Shown one piece after another: positions 1-5,264 of a stretch of DNA of 21,245 bases. How positions within the stretch are numbered: the first letter of the stretch is position 1; each line of letters begins with the position of its first letter. The DNA is from a virus. A model generated the notes under the pieces. That model saw only the letters and a program-made list of their open reading frames with translations. It searched no databases and was not told where the DNA came from. The stretch is from IMG/VR virus record IMGVR_UViG_3300028559_000218, positions 1-21,245 of that record. The stretch is one strand, 5' to 3'. A program made the translations under genes and the position numbers.

Positions 1-20
1 ATCTGTCAATACTCTATATA

Positions 21-197
21 TTATCTGTAAATATATGTAGATGAACCATTATGGTTTTTTAATTCTTTTTTAATCAATGACTTATGATTTTGATTTTTCC
101 ACTTTATGCTGTCATAGTTTTGTTTAAACCTATCAGAGAAACAATTTCTTGCTTTATCACCTTTACCAGCACCATTATTTGAACTTTTTTCGTTCAT
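21..197 (-). CDS. Small conserved phage protein, KGDKARN type
   Basis: A 58-residue basic, polar protein. The ATG is at 197-195 and the TAA stop at 23-21. Residues 9-31 read GAGKGDKARN, then CFSDRF and NYDSI. From memory this resembles short phage proteins of 40-60 residues that carry a GKGDxxR...NYDxI pattern; I know no function for them. There is no signal peptide or membrane segment. The ATG follows directly after a CAAATAT/ATATTTG repeat element at 198-227, and no clear Shine-Dalgarno is visible. It is the last gene at this end of a leftward group. I am fairly sure it is real because of the family pattern, but its role is unknown. Confidence 0.7.
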   Translation of the reverse strand: MNEKSSNNGAGKGDKARNCFSDRFKQNYDSIKWKNQNHKSLIKKELKNHNGSSTYIYR

Positions 198-327
198 ATA
201 TTTGGCTTTTTTCTGTTAGCAAATATGACTCTATATTTGAGATTTATTGATTCACAAATATGGCTATATTTGGAACATTTCTATTCACAAATACAACTAT
301 ATTTGGGATTTTTGTGTTAGCAAATAT
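198..327. repeat. Tandem array of CAAATAT/ATATTTG palindromes
   Basis: Seven-base half sites alternate: ATATTTG at 198, CAAATAT at 220, ATATTTG at 233, CAAATAT at 255, ATATTTG at 266, CAAATAC at 288, ATATTTG at 299 and CAAATAT at 321. Units start with TTAGCAAATA or TTCACAAATA at 216, 251, 284 and 317, a period of 33-35 bases. Each full unit can fold as a 6-7 bp hairpin with a 4-6 base loop. The array fills the space between two leftward genes. It could be an operator array, a termination or RNA-processing element, or an iteron-like site. The sequence does not decide between these. Confidence 0.75.
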
Positions 328-620
328 TACTTACTAAAATCGCCAAGATCACGATCAAAAGAAAACTTGCCAGTCTTTTCTACAAGACCATCATAAGTTT
401 CCTCTGTGCAATCTGCCATTGTAGTAAATGGAGCAATTACAGCAAAGATTCCAAAAGCACCGATTGTTGCTGCAGCTGAAATTGGGCGAACAAATACAAG
501 ATCGCCAGCAGAGAGGAAACCATCTGCTACTGGAGTAGACTCACTTTGAGTACTAGAGTCGGCCAATGCTAGTGAAGCACAAAATAGTGCAATTAATGTT
601 AGTGTCTTAATTTTATTCAT
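327..620 (-). CDS. Small exported protein, likely bacterial origin
   Basis: A 97-residue protein. Residues 1-20 form a classic signal peptide (MNKIK, then a hydrophobic LTLIALFCASLALA stretch with a likely cut after ALA). The mature part has a short acidic/serine linker, then DLVFVRPISAAATIGAFG and FAVIAPF (one hydrophobic helix), and ends with FSFDRDLGDF. From memory this resembles short proteobacterial exported proteins with a DLVxxRP...G...PF...RPLGDF layout, often misnamed multidrug transporters; their function is not known to me. The gene has its own near-consensus promoter at 629-657 and lies between two copies of a 30-base repeat (198-227 and 660-689). That suggests a recently acquired cargo gene. 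Confidence 0.8.
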   Translation of the reverse strand: MNKIKTLTLIALFCASLALADSSTQSESTPVADGFLSAGDLVFVRPISAAATIGAFGIFAVIAPFTTMADCTEETYDGLVEKTGKFSFDRDLGDFSK

Positions 621-628
621 ATTAGTAT

Positions 629-657
629 ATTATATTGTACTATTATTGTTTTGTCAA
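629..657 (-). promoter_or_regulatory. Consensus sigma70-like promoter, leaderless start
   Basis: On the minus strand TTGACA (657-652) and TATAAT (634-629) are separated by exactly 17 bases. Only 8 bases lie between TATAAT and the ATG at 620-618. Normal sigma70 geometry would start transcription at or within a base or two of the start codon. No Shine-Dalgarno is present. Confidence 0.85.
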
Positions 658-659
658 GT

Positions 660-689
660 ATATTTGGCATTTTCTTGTTAGCAAATATG
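660..689. repeat. Second copy of the 30-base ATATTTGGC/GCAAATATG repeat
   Basis: This copy matches 198-227 at 27 of 30 positions by eye: both begin ATATTTGGC, have a T-rich centre and end GTTAGCAAATATG, in the same orientation. It sits just upstream of the promoter of the exported-protein gene and just downstream of the 3' end of tRNA-Ser. The two copies bracket that gene. Confidence 0.75.
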
Positions 690-696
690 ATATATT

Positions 697-783
697 CGGA
701 ACGAGTAGGATTCGAACCTACGGATGATATAAACCATCGGAAGCTTAGTAGGCTTCTGCTTTAGACCACTCAGCCATCGTTCC
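697..783 (-). tRNA. tRNA-Ser, anticodon ACU
   Basis: The minus strand folds as a class II tRNA. The acceptor GGAACGA/TCGTTCC is a perfect 7 bp with discriminator G. The anticodon stem GAAGC/GCTTC encloses the loop CTACTAA, the long variable arm has a GATG/CATC stem, and the T arm is GTAGG-TTCGAAT-CCTAC. With U33 in place the anticodon is ACT (complement of 747-749), which reads AGU serine codons. The long variable arm and discriminator G support serine. No CCA is encoded. It lies 3 bases downstream of tRNA-Asn and is probably co-transcribed with it. A34 is unusual, because bacteria normally use GCU for this codon box. Confidence 0.9.
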
Positions 784-786
784 AAG

Positions 787-858
787 CTGCCTAGCTAGGA
801 TTTGAACCTAGAACCACTTCCTTAACAGGGAAACACTCTACCATTGAGTTACTAGGCA
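787..858 (-). tRNA. tRNA-Asn, anticodon GUU
   Basis: A 72-base cloverleaf on the minus strand. The acceptor is TGCCTAG/CTAGGCA with discriminator G, as in bacterial tRNA-Asn. The D arm is ACTC...GAGT, the anticodon stem is TTTCC/GGAAG with loop CTGTTAA (anticodon GTT), and the T arm is CTAGG-TTCAAAT-CCTAG. CCA is not encoded and must be added by the host. It follows the stop of the 864-1154 gene by 5 bases, so it is probably cut from a transcript starting at the 1347-1375 promoter. Confidence 0.93.
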
Positions 859-863
859 AAAAA

Positions 864-1154
864 TTAATCATTATTTTCTGCCACATTATTAATATGATTT
901 TTAATTAAATTATAAATTCTTACCTCTTCTGGATTAGCTTCTCTTTCGACTTTATCTAAAGAAGAGAAAGCATACTCTTTTAATTGATGATGCTTGAATC
1001 TGTATAATTTATTTCCACCATTAGTATGAGAATATTCTATATGTCTAAAAGGTAAATCTTCAGCTTTAATTTTGTATAGTGTTCCTAATTTAACTTTAAC
1101 TTCTGCTTCTGGAAAGACTCCATCAATAAAATTTAAAATCTTTATCCAGCTCAT
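864..1154 (-). CDS. Hypothetical protein
   Basis: A 96-residue soluble protein beginning MSWIKILNFIDG. I chose the ATG at 1154-1152 because it overlaps the stop of the upstream gene (ATGA). The 14-residue Lys/Glu-rich extension available upstream is the reverse reading of that gene's lysine-coding 3' end and also supplies a purine-rich ribosome site. I recognise no domain. The residue 11-45 region (GVFPEAEVKVKLGTLYKI) looks beta-rich, followed by a basic stretch and a helical acidic C-terminus. It is co-transcribed with its upstream neighbour and the two tRNAs. Confidence 0.7.
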   Translation of the reverse strand: MSWIKILNFIDGVFPEAEVKVKLGTLYKIKAEDLPFRHIEYSHTNGGNKLYRFKHHQLKEYAFSSLDKVEREANPEEVRIYNLIKNHINNVAENND

Positions 1155-1339
1155 AATTTTTTCTTCTTTTTCTTTTTTGGTTTTACATATTTCCAAACTT
1201 TACCTTCTTTATCTAAATCAACACTCCAAAGCATAACTTTGTTATAAACTTTAAATCCATATCCATCGCCCCATACCATAGTTGTTCTACTTATAAAGTC
1301 GCCAATATAGTATAAAATTTTAGATAACAAAAGCCTCAT
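1151..1339 (-). CDS. Small basic phage protein, hypothetical
   Basis: A 62-residue protein starting MRLLLSKILYYIGD and ending in a run of seven lysines and a leucine. An ATG 12 codons upstream is also open, but the internal ATG at 1339-1337 is preferred. A TTGACA-N17-TATCAT promoter ends 7 bases before it, so the upstream ATG would lie inside the promoter. The N-terminal 20 residues form an amphipathic or weakly membrane-seeking helix. The centre has VWGDGYGFKVYNKVMLWSVDLD. It resembles small phage proteins I have seen without a known function. It is the first gene of the unit that ends in the two tRNAs. Confidence 0.75.
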   Translation of the reverse strand: MRLLLSKILYYIGDFISRTTMVWGDGYGFKVYNKVMLWSVDLDKEGKVWKYVKPKKKKKKKL

Positions 1340-1346
1340 ATAGTAT

Positions 1347-1375
1347 ATGATATATTGAATATTGGCTTTTGTCAA
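1347..1375 (-). promoter_or_regulatory. Sigma70-like promoter, leaderless start
   Basis: On the minus strand TTGACA (1375-1370) and TATCAT (1352-1347) are 17 bases apart, with 7 bases before the ATG at 1339. The sequence around the -35 box, TATATTTGACAAAA, closely matches the one at the 629-657 promoter (TATACTTGACAAAA). A 9-bp inverted repeat, ACAAAAGCC (1327-1335) and GGCTTTTGT (1364-1372), spans it and could be an operator. Confidence 0.8.
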
Positions 1376-1383
1376 ATATAAAC

Positions 1384-1412
1384 TTGTTATTAATTATAAT
1401 TAAAGGTATAAT
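1384..1412 (+). promoter_or_regulatory. Promoter of the HNH gene, leaderless start
   Basis: TTGTTA (1384-1389), a 17-base spacer, TATAAT (1407-1412), then 7 bases to the ATG at 1420. It stands back to back with the leftward promoter at 1347-1375. No Shine-Dalgarno precedes the gene. Confidence 0.65.
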
Positions 1413-1419
1413 CATTTGA

Positions 1420-1917
1420 ATGCGTAAATGCTTGAATTGCCAAGGAAATATTCCAAATAAGATCGAACATAATGGCAAAAAAATAAATACCCAAAGAAGA
1501 AAGTATTGCACAACTTGCTCTCCAATTGGTAGTCATAATACCAGCAAAATACATCTACCAAAAACATTAAGCAAAACATCTGCAAAAAACTATCAAATAA
1601 TGAATCAAGAAGAAAAGAAAGCTTTCAATAGGAAGCATTATAAAGAAAGCTGTAAAAAAAGAAGAGACGAAAGAAAGAGAGATTTAGTAGAAACATTTGG
1701 TGGAAAATGTACTATATGTGGCTATGATGAGAATATTCATAACCTTCATTTTCATCATTTAGATCCAGCATTAAAAGAATTTGAAGTAAATACAAAAAAT
1801 TTATCTAGTAAAACTTGGGAGAAAGTTCTTATAGAAGCTCAAAAATGTGTTCTTGTGTGCGGTCATTGTCATACCAATATACATTATCCACAAGGTAAAA
1901 ACTGGAAGAATAAGTGA
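1420..1917 (+). CDS. HNH endonuclease with zinc-binding Cys pairs
   Basis: A 165-residue protein. The N-terminal part has Cys pairs at C4/C7 and C30/C33 that look like a zinc knuckle, followed by a basic linker (residues 50-90, many Lys/Arg). The C-terminal part is an HNH fold with C97/C100, the HH pair at 112-113 in LHFHHLDP, and C147/C150 followed by H151 and H155 in VCGHCHTNIHY. HNH enzymes of this size in phages are often free-standing homing endonucleases that cut DNA at cognate sites. It is the only rightward gene in the left 10 kb and has its own promoter, consistent with insertion between two leftward units. The target is unknown, and a packaging or defence nuclease is also possible. 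Confidence 0.85.
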   Translation: MRKCLNCQGNIPNKIEHNGKKINTQRRKYCTTCSPIGSHNTSKIHLPKTLSKTSAKNYQIMNQEEKKAFNRKHYKESCKKRRDERKRDLVETFGGKCTICGYDENIHNLHFHHLDPALKEFEVNTKNLSSKTWEKVLIEAQKCVLVCGHCHTNIHYPQGKNWKNK

Positions 1918-1920
1918 GCC

Positions 1921-1935
1921 ATAAATCGGATTTAT
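1921..1935. terminator. Small hairpin between convergent genes
   Basis: ATAAAT-CGG-ATTTAT can form a 6-bp stem directly after the HNH stop codon. The leftward operon ends from the other side at 1973. There is no convincing U-run next to the stem, so it is only a weak candidate for a two-way terminator. Confidence 0.3.
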
Positions 1936-1972
1936 ATAAGATATCTATTCTGGCATATAAACTATAATAATA

Positions 1973-2188
1973 TTATTTTTTAATTTTATCAACAATATAT
2001 TCTTCGGCAATCCATTGAACATAATTTAAATTAATATATATTTCATATCTCACTTGATAATCCCAATTTAAATTGGCAGATCTTATATTAATAATTTCAC
2101 CAATCACTATTTCATTGCTATATTTGCAAAAAAATCTAACTTTATCCCCGATTTTATATTCTAATTGATTCACTGATATAAACCTCAA
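1973..2188 (-). CDS. Hypothetical protein, SH3-like beta-rich
   Basis: A 71-residue protein. The segment YKIGDKVRFFCKYSNEIV, then IGEIINI and YEIYIN, is typical of a small beta barrel of the SH3/KOW kind, but this is only a pattern impression. It overlaps the upstream gene by four bases (ATGA) and is the last gene of the long leftward operon. The function is unknown. Confidence 0.65.
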   Translation of the reverse strand: MRFISVNQLEYKIGDKVRFFCKYSNEIVIGEIINIRSANLNWDYQVRYEIYINLNYVQWIAEEYIVDKIKK

Positions 2189-2448
2189 GACTTACGAGGC
2201 TTTTTATTTATATATTTATTAACTTGTGCTTCGACTTCTGCTAAATTCTTATACTCTATTTCACTTTTGGCGATTAAATTCTTTATTTTATTCATTGTTA
2301 TCCTAATTTCTTCTTCGGTTTCTGGACTCCAAGGCAATGAATTTAAATGATCCATTTTTTTAAATTGTTCTTCAGCATTTTTCTCTAAAAATTCAGAAGA
2401 TTGTAGAGTAATTTTTGCTTTTTCTATTAAGTCTAGAAACTCATTCAT
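2185..2448 (-). CDS. Hypothetical coiled-coil protein
   Basis: An 87-residue, highly charged protein that is almost entirely helical in appearance, with heptad-like spacing over residues 5-75 (FLDLIEKAKITLQ; IRITMNKIKNLI; EYKNLAEVEAQVNKYI). The C-terminus is basic. It overlaps both neighbours by four bases. No family is recognised. Confidence 0.65.
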   Translation of the reverse strand: MNEFLDLIEKAKITLQSSEFLEKNAEEQFKKMDHLNSLPWSPETEEEIRITMNKIKNLIAKSEIEYKNLAEVEAQVNKYINKKPRKS

Positions 2449-2681
2449 TTTTTAACCTTTGGCCTAAATTGAATAAGAATATCTTTACCATAAGCTTCAA
2501 ATGAAGCTAAAGAAAAACCTTTACGATCTAAAATTTTGCAGAGTTCTTCGTAATATTTTCTTTTTAAGAAAACCGCTATAATATTCTCTTCATGAACACT
2601 AACGCCATATTGGTCGCTAAATTCTGAGCACAAAGCTAACGCTTCTTCTATGTTGCTCACATCATAAATTACACTATTCAT
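2445..2681 (-). CDS. Hypothetical protein
   Basis: A 78-residue protein starting MNSVIYDVSNIEEALALC. It looks like a compact alpha/beta fold with alternating helices (IEEALALCSEF; YYEELCKIL) and strands (NIIAVFL; KDILIQF). It is part of the operon through four-base overlaps on both sides. No known motif is present. Confidence 0.65.
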   Translation of the reverse strand: MNSVIYDVSNIEEALALCSEFSDQYGVSVHEENIIAVFLKRKYYEELCKILDRKGFSLASFEAYGKDILIQFRPKVKK

Positions 2682-2860
2682 TTAGGTTTAATTGAATATA
2701 GCTCTGGTTTTGTAGTAATTTTATTCAAATAATTTTTCGCATTTGTTAAACCATCTTTACTATATGGAAAAACACCATACTGAAAATTATCTTTTTTTGA
2801 GATTAAGATGTAGTATTTTTTCTTTTTAAGTTTTGTTTTTTTTATTTTATTCTTTTTCAT
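2678..2860 (-). CDS. Hypothetical small basic protein
   Basis: A 60-residue protein with a lysine-dense N-terminus (about 10 Lys in the first 15 residues), followed by YYILISKKDNFQYGVFPYSKDGL, which could form a short beta hairpin. The charge suggests nucleic-acid contact, but no family is recognised. It overlaps the upstream gene by 14 bases and the downstream gene by four. Confidence 0.6.
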   Translation of the reverse strand: MKKNKIKKTKLKKKKYYILISKKDNFQYGVFPYSKDGLTNAKNYLNKITTKPELYSIKPK

Positions 2861-3092
2861 TGTTTAAATATTGTTTTATTTTTTCCCAATGGTTTTTGCT
2901 CACGCCAAGCCGACTATTCTCCGCTAGTCTATATGCATTTTTAGCTTTTGAGTCTGGTACTTCTTCTGATAACTGTATATCAGATGGAATAGAGTCTACA
3001 TAATTTGTTATTAAGACTTTCATATGATCATCAAGTTTATGAAAATATGATGCCATTTTGTAAAGATGAACCTTTATTGATTCCTTATTCAT
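2847..3092 (-). CDS. Hypothetical helical protein
   Basis: An 81-residue protein beginning MNKESIKVHLYKMASYFHKLDDHMK. I chose the ATG at 3092-3090, 8 bases inside the end of the ACP gene. The longer reading from 3119 would overlap ACP by 35 bases. It appears all-helical, with a conserved-looking central loop SEEVPDSKAKNAYRLAENSR. Its position directly after ACP could mean a link to the ACP pathway, but nothing in the sequence shows this. Confidence 0.6.
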   Translation of the reverse strand: MNKESIKVHLYKMASYFHKLDDHMKVLITNYVDSIPSDIQLSEEVPDSKAKNAYRLAENSRLGVSKNHWEKIKQYLNNEKE

Positions 3093-3357
3093 TTCGTTTT
3101 TGTATTTTAAAATCAACAAATTCTATAAATTCGTTAAATGTTCTTTCTTTTATGTTTAGTTCTTTAATGTCTTTTGCTGTAGAGATCAATTGAATTTTAT
3201 ATTTATCTTCTATTTCAGAGCATATAGACAACAAAGAAAGAGAATCTATATTTAGGGTACCCATTTTAACATTAATATGGTCTTCAATTTGATTTTCTGA
3301 AAAATTCGTTTCTTTGATAATTAAAGACTTAATAAAGTCAACTTCTTGAGTATTCAT
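3085..3357 (-). CDS. Acyl carrier protein
   Basis: A 90-residue acidic protein with the four-helix ACP pattern. It has the phosphopantetheine attachment motif IDSLSLLSI with Ser39 preceded by Asp38 and followed by Leu40, then an acidic helix (SEIEDKYKI). In this family, a holo-ACP synthase transfers 4'-phosphopantetheine from CoA to the Ser, and the carrier then holds acyl or aminoacyl groups as thioesters. A holo-ACP synthase gene is present 1.9 kb upstream in the same operon. It follows the adenylosuccinate synthetase by 12 bases. A TATAAT (3369-3364) lies 6 bases before the ATG but without a good -35 box. Its partner enzyme is not visible in the window. Confidence 0.85.
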   Translation of the reverse strand: MNTQEVDFIKSLIIKETNFSENQIEDHINVKMGTLNIDSLSLLSICSEIEDKYKIQLISTAKDIKELNIKERTFNEFIEFVDFKIQKRNE

Positions 3358-3369
3358 ATTAATATTATA

Positions 3370-4362
3370 TTAAATATTCTCTTTATCTCCAGAAAATACA
3401 ACATCACAATAAGTTTTTAATTCTCTTGATATATACTCTTTCATGTTGTCAAAATCATTAAATTTAATAAAATTTGGACCTAATTCATTATCTAATCTTA
3501 TTTTAAATATATTTAACTCTTGTAAGATATCGCATTTATTAATAATCAATTTGTTTGTTCCAGATATTTTTATAGCATTTAATAGTCTATTAAAATTAAG
3601 CCAGTTTACGAGTCTTTTTCTTCCTGTGGTCGTTCCATATTCTTTACCTAAATCTATAATTTTATTCAACTCTTCATTTAGCCATAGTGATTCTGGAAAT
3701 AATGGATCAACTCCACTTTTAGTATCATAAATTTTAGCTACTCCAATAATATCTCTTATTTTTTTAGGGCTAAAACCTAATGAGCAAGCAGAATATGGTA
3801 GAGTCTCGCTACTTGTAACATAAGGATAATCACCATAATTTAAATCTAACCAAAAGCTTTGAGCACCTTCACAAAGAATATCACCATCAAGATCTCCATC
3901 CCAAATGTACTTTTTATCTAAATAATCTTTAGCAAGTTTGCCTACTCTTAAAGCTTTATCAGAATAACATGGAGCAATTCCTTGACCAGTTGTACCAAGT
4001 TTTGGTTTTAAAAATTTAAGATCATACTGAATATGTCTTTCAGTAATAATATGAGTTTTTGCACTTACTTTGATTAATGATGTGTCAAAACCTTCTTTTG
4101 AAAGATATTCTAGTTCATCAAAAAACTTATCAATATTGATAACGCAATTTGGACCAATAATTGATTTCTTATTATGAAATACTCCAGAAGGAATAATGTG
4201 TGTTTTGTATTTTTTTCCATTTAAATAAACCGTATGTCCAGCATTTGGGCCACCATTCCATCTACATACATAATCATATTTATTAGATAAAGCATTAGAA
4301 ATCTTGCCTTTGCCTTCATCTCCCCAGCATAAGCCAAAGATGATATCTACTGCATTAATCAT
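3370..4362 (-). CDS. purA: Short adenylosuccinate synthetase (PurA/PurZ family)
   Basis: A 330-residue enzyme. The family joins aspartate to a 6-oxopurine nucleotide using GTP; PurA uses IMP, and phage PurZ uses dGMP. Seen here: WGDEGKGK at 13-20 with Asp15 at the catalytic-base position, NAGHT at 40-44 with His43, TTGQGIAP at 124-131, EGAQ at 165-168, YPYVTSSET, TTTGRKR at 244-250 with the aspartate-binding arginines, NKCD at 275-278 and a C-terminal VVFSGDKE like the guanine-binding loop. Bacterial PurA has about 430 residues, so loops are trimmed, as in phage and archaeal relatives. As I recall, PurZ proteins replace the catalytic Asp by Ser. Asp is kept here, which favours PurA-type chemistry. 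The usual TTGRGI is TTGQGI. The gene overlaps its upstream neighbour by one base (TAATG). Confidence 0.88.
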   Translation of the reverse strand: MINAVDIIFGLCWGDEGKGKISNALSNKYDYVCRWNGGPNAGHTVYLNGKKYKTHIIPSGVFHNKKSIIGPNCVINIDKFFDELEYLSKEGFDTSLIKVSAKTHIITERHIQYDLKFLKPKLGTTGQGIAPCYSDKALRVGKLAKDYLDKKYIWDGDLDGDILCEGAQSFWLDLNYGDYPYVTSSETLPYSACSLGFSPKKIRDIIGVAKIYDTKSGVDPLFPESLWLNEELNKIIDLGKEYGTTTGRKRLVNWLNFNRLLNAIKISGTNKLIINKCDILQELNIFKIRLDNELGPNFIKFNDFDNMKEYISRELKTYCDVVFSGDKENI

Positions 4363-4580
4363 TACTCGCAGTTATAAAATCTACTTGGGCTTCTTACATC
4401 AAAAATAGAAACATTCTGTTCTTTTTTATCATTAAAAATATTTAAAGTCTCATGGTCGATAACTTTATTTACTAAACCACAATACCCCTCTTGAGTTAGG
4501 CTATTTGTAATAACGAATACTCTCTTACCAAGCATTCTTTTAAGAATGTTTGCTTTTGTTTTATTTAATGTTGCGTCCAT
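4362..4580 (-). CDS. Hypothetical protein
   Basis: A 72-residue protein. After a helical N-terminus (MDATLNKTKANILKRMLG) it appears beta-rich (KRVFVITNSL; GYCGLVNKVID; NVSIFDVRSPSRFY). It could be a small nucleic-acid-binding barrel, but no family is recognised. It lies 21 bases after the phosphoesterase gene and is coupled by one base to the synthetase gene. A GATAAT lies 8 bases before the ATG without a clear -35 box. Confidence 0.6.
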   Translation of the reverse strand: MDATLNKTKANILKRMLGKRVFVITNSLTQEGYCGLVNKVIDHETLNIFNDKKEQNVSIFDVRSPSRFYNCE

Positions 4581-4601
4581 ATTTATATATTATCCTATAT
4601 T

Positions 4602-5264
4602 TTAGCAAAAGTCCAGATCTATTTTACCTTTTTTATTAATTGTTACATAACTGCACTTTTCTTCGCAAAAACTACCAGTATTTATATAGTTGTCAGATAT
4701 CTCTGGTATGTGAGTATGACCACAAATTATCTTATTATATCCGTTTAGATTTATGTATTTTATTGCATTTTTTTTGACATCAGAGCTTTTCTCTACAAAG
4801 TCATTTGTTTTATTTTTAAAGATTCTAAAGAAATCATCGGCATAAGGAGTATATTTTCTAATAAAATAATAGCATTTAACTATAATATTCGTGATCCATT
4901 TGTATTTTGTAAAGTATATATCAAAGACATCTCCATGTACGACAAGAATTTTATTCTTATTGTATTCAAGGACGTAATCATTTTCACATTTAAATCCTAA
5001 TAGAATACTCATAAATTCAGCCTTAAGAAAACAGTGATTACCAATTAAATATATAATCTTACATTTTTTAGAAAGCTTTCTTAATTTTGAAAGGACTTTC
5101 CAGTGTTCTTTTTTAAGTCTATGCAAATTATGATGATCAAATAAATCTCCAGCAATAATTATTTTATTGGCTTTAATATTTTTTAAGACTTTTAAAAGTC
5201 TATCTGGATGGCAATCTTTTGAACCCAAATGAACATCTGAAAAAATCAAAACATCAGTTTTCAT
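4602..5264 (-). CDS. Calcineurin-like metallophosphoesterase, LpxH-like
   Basis: A 220-residue two-metal phosphoesterase. The motifs are SDVHLG with D10/H12, GDLFD with D40, GNHC at 75-78, VVHGDVFD with H110, and CGHTHIP at 181-187 followed by YINTGSFCEE. Their order and spacing resemble the UDP-2,3-diacylglucosamine hydrolase group (LpxH and relatives), which acts in lipid A synthesis at the inner membrane face. The usual GNHD is GNHC here; His77 is kept, so the protein may still be active. Residues 120-150 hold a Tyr/Phe-rich amphipathic segment. It is coupled by one base to the holo-ACP synthase gene. A nucleotide or nucleic-acid phosphatase role is the main alternative. Confidence 0.8.
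   Translation of the reverse strand: MKTDVLIFSDVHLGSKDCHPDRLLKVLKNIKANKIIIAGDLFDHHNLHRLKKEHWKVLSKLRKLSKKCKIIYLIGNHCFLKAEFMSILLGFKCENDYVLEYNKNKILVVHGDVFDIYFTKYKWITNIIVKCYYFIRKYTPYADDFFRIFKNKTNDFVEKSSDVKKNAIKYINLNGYNKIICGHTHIPEISDNYINTGSFCEEKCSYVTINKKGKIDLDFC

Noticed and set aside
30-60. Short hairpin AACC/GGTT followed by T-run near the left edge as a terminator
   Set aside because: The stem is only 4 bp, it points rightward where no rightward gene is seen, and it lies inside the 21-197 coding region.
198-327. Possible CRISPR array (units of 33-35 bases)
   Set aside because: Units are imperfect, palindromic throughout and have no unique spacers of even length; no cas genes are near.
697-783. 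Reading the class II tRNA as tRNA-Leu
   Set aside because: The perfect GAAGC/GCTTC stem fixes the loop as CTACTAA, and ACT is not a Leu anticodon; discriminator G also favours Ser.
787-857. tRNA-Asn with acceptor GCCTAGT and discriminator A
   Set aside because: That gives only a 6-bp acceptor next to the T arm. Shifting one base gives a perfect 7-bp stem TGCCTAG/CTAGGCA with discriminator G as expected for Asn.
1151-1375. Longer start for the 1151-1339 gene at 1375
   Set aside because: Its first 12 codons coincide with a TTGACA-N17-TATCAT promoter that points to the ATG at 1339.
3443-3730. Rightward open frame opposite the synthetase gene
   Set aside because: It is a reverse-strand shadow of a conserved enzyme coding region, with no promoter.
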